Assembly (NCBI GenBank): GCA_910576545.1
Contig: CAJTKM010000006.1
Span: 1-64,000, forward strand
Length of the DNA stretch: 64,000 nt
DNA from: Lachnospiraceae bacterium
Lineage (GTDB): Bacteria > Bacillota > Clostridia > Lachnospirales > Anaerotignaceae
Direction: 5' to 3'
Positions 44,477 to 52,451 of this stretch are shown here, piece after piece. A program made the position numbers and the translations under genes. The notes beneath the pieces were generated by a model. The model saw nothing but the letters and a program-made list of their open reading frames with translations, ran no database searches and was not told the origin of the DNA. How positions within the stretch are numbered: the first letter of the stretch is position 1; each line of letters begins with the position of its first letter.

Positions 44477-45283
44477 ATGAAAAAAAGGGCTATGAAATCA
44501 ATAGGTATAGGAGTTGCTCTGGGGATTTTTTTCTACTGGCAGAATAACGGGCTTACGCTGACAGAATGGGTGTATGAGGGGGGCATTCCGGATGCGTTTG
44601 ACGGATACAGGATATTACAGGTGGCAGACTTGCAGAATAAGGTGTTTGGGCGGGAACAGGCGCGGCTTTTGCAGAAAATGGAAGATGCCGAGCCGGATTG
44701 CATTGTAATTACAGGGGACCTGCTGGACAGAAACCGTACAGATGTGGAGGGCGCGTTACAGTTTGTGCGGGCAGCGAAAAAAATCGCGCCGGTCTATTTC
44801 GTTTCCGGCAACCATGAACACCAGTCCGGGGAATGGCATACATTGGAAGAAGGGCTTCTACGGGAAAATGTGACGATACTGAATAATGGAAAATCTGTCA
44901 TTGCGCGGGAGGGGGACACGATTACTCTTCTTGGGCTTGCGGATAAGCGGGTGAATCCCTGTTATGAGGAGGTTCTGCACACCCTGATGGCGGAGGAGGA
45001 CGGCATGACGATATTGCTGTCCCACAGGCCGGAACTGTTCGAAACATATGCGGCGGAGGGGGTAAAGCTGGCATTTACGGGGCACGCGCATGGCGGGCAG
45101 ATACGCCTGCCGGGTATCGGCGGGATTTTTGCGCCGAATCAGGGCTTTTTCCCGCAGTATACGGCAGGGATGCACTGGAAAGGCGATTCCGCGATGGTCG
45201 TCAGCCGTGGGCTTGGCAACAGTGTTTTCCCGATTCGTTTCTGCAATCGACCGGAACTGGTATTGGTGACGCTGAAAGCATAA
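44477..45283 (+). CDS. YkuE-like metallophosphoesterase, membrane-anchored
   Basis: 268 residues. A basic N terminus and one hydrophobic segment (about 7-22) anchor or export the protein. Calcineurin-like motifs follow: VADLQNK, ITGDLLDRN, SGNHEH, LLSHRP and TGHAHGGQIRLP. The first motif, usually D-x-H, reads D-L-Q, so one metal-binding histidine is replaced. Relatives act on cell-envelope phosphodiesters or lipids; substrate unknown. ATG at 44477 follows AGGAGGAACGG. Confidence 0.88.
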   Translation: MKKRAMKSIGIGVALGIFFYWQNNGLTLTEWVYEGGIPDAFDGYRILQVADLQNKVFGREQARLLQKMEDAEPDCIVITGDLLDRNRTDVEGALQFVRAAKKIAPVYFVSGNHEHQSGEWHTLEEGLLRENVTILNNGKSVIAREGDTITLLGLADKRVNPCYEEVLHTLMAEEDGMTILLSHRPELFETYAAEGVKLAFTGHAHGGQIRLPGIGGIFAPNQGFFPQYTAGMHWKGDSAMVVSRGLGNSVFPIRFCNRPELVLVTLKA

Positions 45284-45373
45284 AACGGAGAGCGGCTTGA
45301 TAGAAACAAAAGATTTACGGCTATCGTAATGAGCTGACAAAGGATAAAAGATACAAAAGAAAGGGATGGTTCC

Positions 45374-46156
45374 ATGAGGGTTGAAACGGGGGAAACGGTG
45401 AAGGCGACGCTTTTGGCTAATGCGGGCGTATTGCTGGAATACAGGGGAACGCGGCTGCTGATTGACGGGATTTTTGACAAAAAGGGACATTGCTTCAGTA
45501 ATCTTTCGGCGGAGCAATGGGAGGGGCTGAAAGCGGGGACAGGTATATTTTCCGGAATAGACTACCTGCTTTTTACACATGAGCATGGCGACCACTTTTC
45601 GCCGGAGCGGACGATGGAATATCTGGGCTGTCAGAAACCAAAGGCATTGTTCCTGCCAAAGGAAGGCTCTGCCGCGCTGCGCGCTTTGCACAAACAGGCA
45701 GAAAGCCTGAAAATTCCCTGCGTGCTTTTGGAGGAACAGCTTTGCCGAAATACAGTATTCAAGCCGGAGGAAGGAACCCGTATCAGGGCATTCCAGACAA
45801 GGCACTTGGATAAAAGCTTTTGGGACGTTCCACATTTCTGCTATCTGCTGGAATTTGGCGGGAAAAAGCTGTTTTTTACGGCAGATGTGGATTTTACATA
45901 TGAAACGTTTTCCGCTTTGCAGGGGGTGCCGCTGGATGCAGTATTTATAAATCCGCTGATGCGCCACAGCAAGGAGGGCAGACGTGTGTTTTCAGAGGGA
46001 ATGCTGCGGACGAGGCTGTCTGTGGTTTACCATATTCCTTTTGAGGGGGAGGACGCTATGCAAGTCCGCGGCATTGCAGAGCGGGAACGGCTTTCGGGGG
46101 AGAATGACGAAGCAGTGATTTTTCTGATGGAGCGGGGGCAGACCTGCTTTTTTTGA
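45374..46156 (+). CDS. MBL-fold metallo-hydrolase
   Basis: 260 residues, cytosolic. The metal-binding HxHxDH motif is THEHGDHFSP; further ligands probably come from RHLDKSFWD and TADVDFTYE. The protein ends FLMERGQTCFF. The fold covers many hydrolases, so no substrate is named. ATG at 45374 follows AAAGAAAGGGATGG. It lies 90 bp after the metallophosphoesterase and may share its transcript. A long hairpin follows the stop. Confidence 0.82.
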   Translation: MRVETGETVKATLLANAGVLLEYRGTRLLIDGIFDKKGHCFSNLSAEQWEGLKAGTGIFSGIDYLLFTHEHGDHFSPERTMEYLGCQKPKALFLPKEGSAALRALHKQAESLKIPCVLLEEQLCRNTVFKPEEGTRIRAFQTRHLDKSFWDVPHFCYLLEFGGKKLFFTADVDFTYETFSALQGVPLDAVFINPLMRHSKEGRRVFSEGMLRTRLSVVYHIPFEGEDAMQVRGIAERERLSGENDEAVIFLMERGQTCFF

Positions 46157-46197
46157 ACTGATAAAATTGAGCGTGCAGGCTAAAATATAGAAGAAGA

Positions 46198-46284
46198 TAA
46201 AAATATCCTTCTTTGAAGGGAATTGCTATAAGAAAACGTATTTTTCCTATGGCAGTATCCTTCAGAGAGGGATATTTTTTGCTT
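46198..46284 (+). terminator. Long hairpin after the MBL gene
   Basis: AAATATCC-TT-CT..GAAGG ... CCTTC..AG-GGATATTTTTT pairs over a long imperfect stem, with an inner ATTGC-TATA-GAAAA / TTTTTC-CTAT-GGCA stem, and ends in a T-run. Confidence 0.65.
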
Positions 46285-46365
46285 TTATGGCGAAATAAAG
46301 AGAAGAATGGAGCTGGATATTTTATTTTTATGTTGGATTATATAAAAAAAAGCATTGTTTTGACT

Positions 46366-46494
46366 GAAAAGTACACTTTTTAATAAATATTGACAGATAC
46401 CATATTTTTCAATTTCATCTTGTAAACCACTATATTTTGTGGTATTCTAGTATCGTAGATTTCAGGAAAAAGCTTATTAAAAAGTGTACTTTTC
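46366..46494. repeat. Perfect 21-bp inverted repeat pair enclosing 87 bp
   Basis: The arm at 46366-46386 (starting GAAAAGTACAC) is the exact reverse complement of 46474-46494 (ending GTGTACTTTTC). A related partial copy (CTTATCAAAAAGTACAA) lies at about 46587-46603. The 129-bp unit is AT-rich with an inner CCAC...GTGG hairpin and could be a second MITE type; no coding evidence. Confidence 0.7.
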
Positions 46495-46723
46495 GACATT
46501 GCTTTATTTAGTGAAAAAATTTTCATAAAACTGTTATAAAACTGTATATTCCTTGCTGTTTTATTCCAAATAAACATAAAAACAAACTTATCAAAAAGTA
46601 CAATTTTTGGTAACTTTATGCTTCAATTTGTTGTGCTTTGTTTACGAATATATAGCGGAAAAACGGAGCAAAGCGGAAAATTCTTCTGAAATTTTCAAAC
46701 GGTACAGGGATTTATATTTATTA
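46495..46723. other. AT-rich spacer, no gene seen
   Basis: Strongly AT-rich compared with the rest of the window. Short open frames are present but lack ribosome sites or family features. Confidence 0.5.
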
Positions 46724-46850
46724 AGAACTTATCCGTAAATAAGATACGTGCAGATCGCACAGTCAGATTTTTCGGAAGGCAGGGAAAAGCAACAAAGGCT
46801 GCCGGAAAAGATGAAGCAGGATGTGCGTAGATAATTTACGGATAGGTTCT
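46724..46850. mobile_element. MITE-like element, copy 3 (inverted, internally deleted)
   Basis: 127 bp, opposite orientation to copies 1 and 2: left AGAACTTATCCGTAAATAAG, right end complement of AGAACCTATCCGTAAATTAT. About 36 bp, including the CGTACC hairpin, are missing; the loss lies between two GGCAGGG direct repeats seen in full copies. Confidence 0.8.
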
Positions 46851-47312
46851 AAGAGTACAGGGGATTTTGGAATAAGTGCAGATGGGATTTAAGGTCTTTG
46901 GAGCAGTTCCAAAATTATTTTATGATTTTTTCCATGAGGAAAGCAATTGAGAACAGGAGGAGGTGACAGGCATTGTGACACATCCGGAAAAAGCTGTGCG
47001 CGAAACAACATGGGCGGCATGCACGAATTGGATGCGGCACAAATACTATTGAAGAGTGATTTGTTATGGAAAGAAAACACCGATTTTGGGCAGATATGCG
47101 CGTTTTCAGGACGCAGTAAAAGCCGGTGGGCAGGCCGAATTTTGACCTGCTGGATAAATTTCTGCGTGAGTTTCCATAGACAAGGGGAAATAGCTGGAAA
47201 CAGCGCATTCATAGGGCTGCCTTTGTGAGAGGAGGAAGCTGTATGGAAGAGGCGATTCCGCCATGGGGACCGCCCGCTGTCAGATGCGTTCCTGACAGCG
47301 GGGCGGGAAAAT
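46851..47312. other. Leader region upstream of the riboswitches
   Basis: No supported gene. Contains GCAGGCC...GACCTGC (about 47130-47151) and CTGTCAG...CTGACAG (47278-47299) hairpins. No strong promoter was identified, although one must exist for the riboswitch transcript. Confidence 0.45.
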
Positions 47313-47313
47313 G

Positions 47314-47397
47314 GAACGCCGGCAAACCATTGGAAACAATGGGACGCAAAGCCAGAGGCTGGGGTGCGGTTTTCTGCACTACGCTCGTTCGGCTGCG
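47314..47397 (+). ncRNA. c-di-GMP-I riboswitch (GEMM), aptamer 1
   Basis: GGCAAACCATT-GGAAAC-AATGGGACGCAAAGCC matches the conserved GEMM core, with a GAAA tetraloop followed by GACGCAAAGCC. A second stem (GGTGC ... GCAC) and the GCTCGTTCGGCTGCG closing segment follow. The P1 helix is short here. Tandem with aptamer 2. Confidence 0.88.
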
Positions 47398-47480
47398 ATC
47401 CGGCAAACCAACGGAAACGTTGAGACGCAAAGCCAGAGGCTAAGGCGCATTTATGCACTATGCTCGTTCGGCTACCGGAT
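47398..47480 (+). ncRNA. c-di-GMP-I riboswitch (GEMM), aptamer 2
   Basis: P1 is perfect: ATCCGG (47398-47403) with CCGGAT (47475-47480). The core GGCAAACCAAC-GGAAAC-GTTGAGACGCAAAGCC, receptor-side stem GCGCAT/ATGC and GCTCGTTCGGCTACC are intact. It starts one base after aptamer 1 and lies 40 bp before the surface-protein ATG. Confidence 0.9.
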
Positions 47481-47513
47481 TCTTTGCGTCCGAAGATGGG
47501 CAAAGAAAGGAAG
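47481..47513 (+). promoter_or_regulatory. Expression-platform hairpin at the ribosome site
   Basis: TCTTTGC (47481-47487) pairs with GCAAAGA (47500-47506), abutting the GAAAGGAAG ribosome site. No T-run follows, so control of translation start is more likely than termination. Inference. Confidence 0.5.
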
Positions 47514-47520
47514 TTTTAGT

Positions 47521-50500
47521 ATGAAAAATTCAAAAAGAATGTGCAGGCGCGGGCTCAGTGTCGTTTCTGCCTTCTTCACGAAAATCATCGTACTTTCGCT
47601 GTGCATGAGTCTTGCTTTGGGCACAACTGCATTTGCGAGCGAGGACAATGGTGGTGGAGCAGGTGCGACAACCGCGTCAGGCAGCAGTTCTGAGAGCGGC
47701 AGCGGTTCTGAGGGCGGCAGCAGCAGTTCTGAGGGCGGCAGCAGCAGTTCTGAGGGCGGCAGCAGCAGTTCTGAGGGCGGCAGTAGTTCCGAGGGCAGCA
47801 GCAGTTCTGATAACGGCAGCAGTTCCGAGGGCAGTAGCAGCGGTTCTGAGAGCGGCAGCAGTTCCGAGGGCAGCAGCAGCGGTTCCGAGGGCAGCAGCAG
47901 TTCTGATAACGGCAGCAGCAGTGGTTCCGAGAACAGTAACGCTGACAACCAGAACGCAGACGAAACAACAGCTCCTGCAACGGGAGAACCTAAGCAGGAA
48001 GAGTCTAAACAGGAACAGCCTTCCAATGAGGCAAAGCCTGAACAGGAACAGCCTTCCGAGGAAACGGCGGCGCCTGAGCAGGAACAGCCTTCTGACGAAG
48101 CGGCGGCGCCTGAGCAGGAACAGCCTTCCGAGGAAACGGCAGAGCCTGAGCAGGAACAGCCTTCCGAGGAAACGGCAGAGCCTGAGCAGGAACAACCTTC
48201 CGATGAAGCGGCAGAGCCTGAGCAGGAAGAACTGCCTCCTATTGAGGTGACAGAGGAACAGATGAAGGAAGCTGCTGCGGCGATTGAGGCGTTTGAAAAC
48301 CCTGTGTTGCTGTCGATGATAACTGACATGAGCGATGATGTAATTGACACAACAGAGAAACTGCAAGACGTTATTAACGCGGCTATAGGAACTGGCAAAG
48401 AAGTAACGATTACCCTGACAGAGGATTTTGAAATAAACAAAACAATCCTTATTCCTGAGGGAGCGAACATAAAGCTGGTTCTTGACGGGAAAGAGCTTAC
48501 CTTTACCGGAGAGGGCGATGCAATGTTCGAGGTTAAAGGCAGCCTTTCTGTTTTTGATGAGCTTGAAGGCGTTTCTGATGAACGCAGTGAAAGCAGTTCT
48601 GAAGGAACAACCGAAGGCGGCTCTGTAGATACTACGGAAGATACTTCTGAGAATACTACAGGCGGCAGCCAGAGCAGTACGTCTTCCGGTAATTCCGGCA
48701 GTTCCAGTAACTCCGGCAATTCTAACAGCTCCGACAGGTCTGAACACAAAAACAGCAGCAATGTGGTTACTGCAAAGGATGAACAGACCAGCGAGAATAA
48801 GGCCGTAGAGAAGCCTGAAACAGACAACAATACGGCAGAGCAGAAAGACGCGCTTCAGGAAACCCTGAAAAATTGGGTGAATGAAGATGGGAGTGTCAAG
48901 GAAACAAAGGAAGTTGTAGACAAAGTGCTGACGGATGTTGGCGTTATTACAACTGAAAAAGCCGTAAACGTGATTTTCAATGTGGTAGCGGGCGGCCAGC
49001 TGAACCTGTTCGGCGGCATTATCAAAAATGGCGTTGGCGCAAACAGCAGTGTAACAGGCGTTAAGGTAGAAAAGGGCGGCAAGTTTGAGATGTCCGGCGG
49101 CGTGATTGCCGACATGACAAACTCCGGTGTTATCATTAACGGAGGTAATGCTGAAATCAGCGATGGTGCGGCAATCGTGAACAACAGCACAAAGCTTAAC
49201 GGCGGCGGCATCAGCGTCAAGAACGGCGGCGCGCTTACCATGGACGGCGGCCTGATTGCCGGAAATGAAGCGATTTTCGATGGCAAGTCTGAGCATCACA
49301 ACGGCTTTGTTTCTTGGGCGAAAGACCCTGATGGTGAATATGAATACCTTTATAAGGATGTTTACGGCGGCGCGAGCGGCAACGGCGGCGGCGTAGCTGT
49401 GGACGAATCCACATTTACCATGACTGGCGGAAAGATTCATGGCAATAACGCCGATACCGGAAAAGGGCAGTATGACAGGTACGGTGTAAATGGTCTTGAT
49501 GGTCTTGGCGGCGGTGTGTATGTCGTTGGCGAGAACGGCAGTTTTAGCCTGTCTGGAAAAGGCGTGATTTCCAACAATGAAGCTGGTGCTGGCGGCGGTA
49601 TCTTTATCCATACTCGTAATAAAAACGGGAATGCGAATGCAGATGGTGCTTTGTTTACCATGACTGGCGGCGAGGTATCCGGCAACACCGCGCTGCATGG
49701 TGAAGGCGGCGGTATCTTTATCAACAGCAAGTTTGGAGATGCCAACAAAAATAATAAAATTACTGCTGGCAAAATTACTGGCAACAAGACTCTGACGACC
49801 AAAGACCTTGGCGGCGGCGGAATCTATGTGAATAACGAGGGCACGCTGAATATCCAGAATGCCATTGTTACAGCGAACCTTGCACAGGGTCTTGGCGGCG
49901 GCTTTGCTGCATGCGTCCATGGCAGAACTATTGTATTCACTAAAAATGGTGCGATTTTCTTTGACAATAAAGGCCTTGGAAATGCATTCACCGAAGGTCA
50001 TGAAAATGAATGGAATAATTTCGAGGGAAATGGCGACAAAATTGACGGAAACAGCCTTTGGAAGGACAATGACGAATTCAAGCAGTTAGCTCAGGATATT
50101 TTTGCTGCCAGCGATATGGGAACAGACGGCAATATGGGCGGCATTCTCATTGGCAACGAAACGCTGTTTGACGGTGATGCTTCATGGGAAGGTTACAGAT
50201 TCTACTATGATGAAAATGGCGAGATTGTTTCTGATAAGGTTGAGTACGATGAGGAAGGCAAGGTTATCTATGCCAACAGACTTCTTGGATTGACATCGAA
50301 TCCCGATGATGCGGCAGTCCTGAAGGCCTTGGAGGTAATGAACAATGCGCTCAGCGGTTATCTGATTATCAGCGGCAACGAATCTTCCGTTCATGGCGGC
50401 GGTATTGCAAACAATGGTGTTCTGACCATCGGCGTAGAACAGAAGGAATTTGAAGAAACGCCAGATGAAGTTTCCGATGAGTTCGACATGGATAAGACAT

Positions 50501-51327
50501 TGGAAAAAGATGAAGAAGCACCGGAGGATACTCCTGACCGCGAGCTGCAGGACGGCGAGTTTGAGTTCGTTCTGAAAGATGAAAGCGGCAAAGAGCTTGA
50601 CAGTGTAAAAAATGACGCAGACGGCAAAGTAAACATCAAACTGCCTGAATTTAAGGAGCCGGGGAAATATACATTCCTTGTGAGCGAAAAAGACAATGGC
50701 AATGCTCCGAACAGCGAAACAACGGTTATTTACGATGGAAATGTGTATGTAGTTGTAATTGAGGTTACGGAAAATATTACAGAAGAAGTTGTGAATGTCG
50801 GCGGGGTGGAATATATCATTAAACACTCCGAACTTACCGCTGGAGAGATGAAGTTCTATAAAGCGGAACTTGATGAAAATGGCAATGTGAAATATGATGA
50901 AGAAGGCAAACCCATATATAATATAAAAGAAGAACTGACGGGTATTGCTTTCAACAACAAATACACAAAACCTGAGGAACCTGAGAAGCCTGAGGAACCT
51001 GAGGAACCTGAGAAGCCTGAGGAACCTGAAACACCCGAAGAACCCGAAACACCCGATACACCGAACAGACCGGACAGACCCAATACACCGGATACACCGG
51101 ACGTAACGGTACCCGATTCTCCGACGCCTCTGTCGGATGTGCCGGAAATCGAAATTCCGGATGAGGATGTTCCTCTTTCGGAGGTATCTGAGGAAATGGA
51201 GATCAATGATCCTGAAGTTCCTCTGGGCGATGTTCCCAGAACAGGCGACGCACCGGTATTCCCGTTTGCGGCAGCTATTCTTGGTATTTGCGGAATGCTT
51301 CTTGCAAAACTTAGAAAAAACAGCTAA
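47521..51327 (+). CDS. Sortase-anchored surface protein with pilin-type domain and beta-helix
   Basis: 1268 residues. Signal peptide (about 1-40), then a Ser/Gly/Glu repeat stalk (about 51-140) and six 12-residue EQEQPSxExxxP repeats (about 163-240). A domain at about 245-350 and a Ser/Thr/Asn linker follow. A beta-helix-like region (about 480-970) carries many G-G-G-I/V-x-V/I-N turns. Next is a streptococcal-pilin/Cna-B type domain (about 1007-1150), which may form an isopeptide bond, then a PEEP/PEKP wall-spanning region. The sorting signal is VPRTG (1238-1242), a hydrophobic helix and KLRKNS. The start at 47521 follows AAAGGAAG; the longer open frame reads through the riboswitches. Likely adhesin or pilus-like protein under c-di-GMP control. 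Confidence 0.93.
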   Translation: MKNSKRMCRRGLSVVSAFFTKIIVLSLCMSLALGTTAFASEDNGGGAGATTASGSSSESGSGSEGGSSSSEGGSSSSEGGSSSSEGGSSSEGSSSSDNGSSSEGSSSGSESGSSSEGSSSGSEGSSSSDNGSSSGSENSNADNQNADETTAPATGEPKQEESKQEQPSNEAKPEQEQPSEETAAPEQEQPSDEAAAPEQEQPSEETAEPEQEQPSEETAEPEQEQPSDEAAEPEQEELPPIEVTEEQMKEAAAAIEAFENPVLLSMITDMSDDVIDTTEKLQDVINAAIGTGKEVTITLTEDFEINKTILIPEGANIKLVLDGKELTFTGEGDAMFEVKGSLSVFDELEGVSDERSESSSEGTTEGGSVDTTEDTSENTTGGSQSSTSSGNSGSSSNSGNSNSSDRSEHKNSSNVVTAKDEQTSENKAVEKPETDNNTAEQKDALQETLKNWVNEDGSVKETKEVVDKVLTDVGVITTEKAVNVIFNVVAGGQLNLFGGIIKNGVGANSSVTGVKVEKGGKFEMSGGVIADMTNSGVIINGGNAEISDGAAIVNNSTKLNGGGISVKNGGALTMDGGLIAGNEAIFDGKSEHHNGFVSWAKDPDGEYEYLYKDVYGGASGNGGGVAVDESTFTMTGGKIHGNNADTGKGQYDRYGVNGLDGLGGGVYVVGENGSFSLSGKGVISNNEAGAGGGIFIHTRNKNGNANADGALFTMTGGEVSGNTALHGEGGGIFINSKFGDANKNNKITAGKITGNKTLTTKDLGGGGIYVNNEGTLNIQNAIVTANLAQGLGGGFAACVHGRTIVFTKNGAIFFDNKGLGNAFTEGHENEWNNFEGNGDKIDGNSLWKDNDEFKQLAQDIFAASDMGTDGNMGGILIGNETLFDGDASWEGYRFYYDENGEIVSDKVEYDEEGKVIYANRLLGLTSNPDDAAVLKALEVMNNALSGYLIISGNESSVHGGGIANNGVLTIGVEQKEFEETPDEVSDEFDMDKTLEKDEEAPEDTPDRELQDGEFEFVLKDESGKELDSVKNDADGKVNIKLPEFKEPGKYTFLVSEKDNGNAPNSETTVIYDGNVYVVVIEVTENITEEVVNVGGVEYIIKHSELTAGEMKFYKAELDENGNVKYDEEGKPIYNIKEELTGIAFNNKYTKPEEPEKPEEPEEPEKPEEPETPEEPETPDTPNRPDRPNTPDTPDVTVPDSPTPLSDVPEIEIPDEDVPLSEVSEEMEINDPEVPLGDVPRTGDAPVFPFAAAILGICGMLLAKLRKNS
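47670..47940 (+). repeat. In-frame Ser/Gly-coding minisatellite
   Basis: Tandem GGCAGCAGCAGTTCTGAG-type units with 18- and 12-bp variants encode SSSSEGG and SSSEG repeats. All periods are multiples of three, so slippage would change stalk length without a frameshift. Confidence 0.85.
48010..48235 (+). repeat. 36-bp coding repeats (EQEQPS units)
   Basis: Six units of 36 bp encode EQEQPS(E/D/N)E(T/A)(A/K)xP with a few substitutions. Confidence 0.85.
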
Positions 51328-51382
51328 AATGTAAGTAAAGCCCTGCATGAGCGGAATGAAATTTATCTGCTGACAGGCAAAC

Positions 51383-51415
51383 GGGCCGGAATCCCTGGGT
51401 TCCGGCCCATCTTTC
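51383..51415 (+). terminator. Hairpin between surface protein and sortase genes
   Basis: GGGCCGGAA-TCCCTGG-GTTCCGGCCC with a short weak ATCTTTC tail. May partly stop transcription and lower sortase output relative to its substrate. Confidence 0.5.
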
Positions 51416-51433
51416 GGAGGAGGAATGGATAAA

Positions 51434-52186
51434 ATGGGAAAAAAGGCGATACTGCTGGTGAGGATACTGCTGATTGCGGTCATGCTGACTTCGGCGGGCA
51501 TCATCGTTTCAAAGCTGCTGGATTATCGTAAGGGCGCGAAGGATTATGGCGAGGCGGCGGAGATTGCGCAGGGAGGGCAGGCTTCTGCGGAGCTTCCGCC
51601 GGAGGAAACAGATGCATACGCCGCGATGCTGGCGGAGCTGGATTTGGCAGCTCTGCGGGAGGTCAATGACGAGGTTGTCGGCTGGATTGCCATACCCGAT
51701 ACGGAGGTATATTATCCCATTTTGCAAACATCGGATAACGACTATTATCTGAAACATACCTGGAAAAAGGAAAAAAGTTCTGTCGGCGCGGTATTTATGG
51801 AATACAGGGATTTACCTGATTTCAGCGGCTTTCACAGTATGTTGTATGGGCATCAGATGCGGGACGGCTCGATGTTTGGCGGCCTGCATAAATATGCCGA
51901 TGAAGAATATCTGCGGGAGCATCCAGCGATATATATTGTAACAGATGCAGGGGTGCAAAAGTATGATATTTTTGCGGCGTATGAGGTTGGTGTGCAGGAA
52001 GTTGTATACCAGAGGAATATTGAAGAAAAAGGGCTCCAGCAGGAGCTGATTGATTTTGTAACGGCGCGCGCTGTTGGCGATGCGGGGGCTGCGCTGGATG
52101 CGGACAGCCATATCCTGACACTTTCGACCTGCACCGGCAGGGGATACGCGACCCGCTGGGTGGTGCAGGCAGCGTTGAGCGAATAA
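51434..52186 (+). CDS. Class B sortase
   Basis: Membrane cysteine transpeptidase that cleaves a sorting motif and links the protein to peptidoglycan. 250 residues. An N-terminal membrane helix (about 6-28) precedes the sortase domain. Catalytic H140 (LYGHQM), C233 (TLSTCTG) and R241 (YATRW). The GHQMRDGSMFGGLHKY segment is typical of class B. ATG at 51434 is chosen over 51425 for spacing from GGAGGAGG. Its likely substrate is the VPRTG protein encoded just upstream. Confidence 0.93.
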   Translation: MGKKAILLVRILLIAVMLTSAGIIVSKLLDYRKGAKDYGEAAEIAQGGQASAELPPEETDAYAAMLAELDLAALREVNDEVVGWIAIPDTEVYYPILQTSDNDYYLKHTWKKEKSSVGAVFMEYRDLPDFSGFHSMLYGHQMRDGSMFGGLHKYADEEYLREHPAIYIVTDAGVQKYDIFAAYEVGVQEVVYQRNIEEKGLQQELIDFVTARAVGDAGAALDADSHILTLSTCTGRGYATRWVVQAALSE

Positions 52187-52451
52187 AGAAATTTTGCACT
52201 TGTCAAGTTATGTGTAAAGGTGTTTTTGGAGCGGAAAGAAAAGATACAGAAAAGATAGGAATTACTTTCTGTAGAAAATCTTTCTCAGGAAATAGAAAAA
52301 TTGCCTGAAAGCTGTTTATTTTGCGTTCCTGATATGTTATATTATGTACAAAGGAAAACACATATAAAGTATAAAATACATATGCTGTATAAAACAGTTG
52401 CGTGATAATACTGGAGAGCTTCAAAACAGATACGTACTGAAAGGAGTACCC
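52187..52451. other. Intergenic spacer before the receiver-GGDEF gene
   Basis: 265 bp, AT-rich. An ACTTGTCAAGT palindrome lies near 52198-52208. A TATATTAT-type -10 is visible, but no convincing -35. No gene. Confidence 0.45.

Noticed and set aside
46380-46577. 65-codon minus-strand frame
   Set aside because: It includes one arm of the 21-bp inverted repeat, lies in AT-rich DNA, and has no ribosome site or similarity that I recognise.
47311-47520. 70-codon N-terminal extension of the surface protein
   Set aside because: It translates through both riboswitch aptamers. The signal peptide begins at the ATG at 47521 with a ribosome site.
47670-48235. CRISPR array
   Set aside because: Regular repeats, but they are in-frame coding repeats without unique spacers and no cas genes are present.
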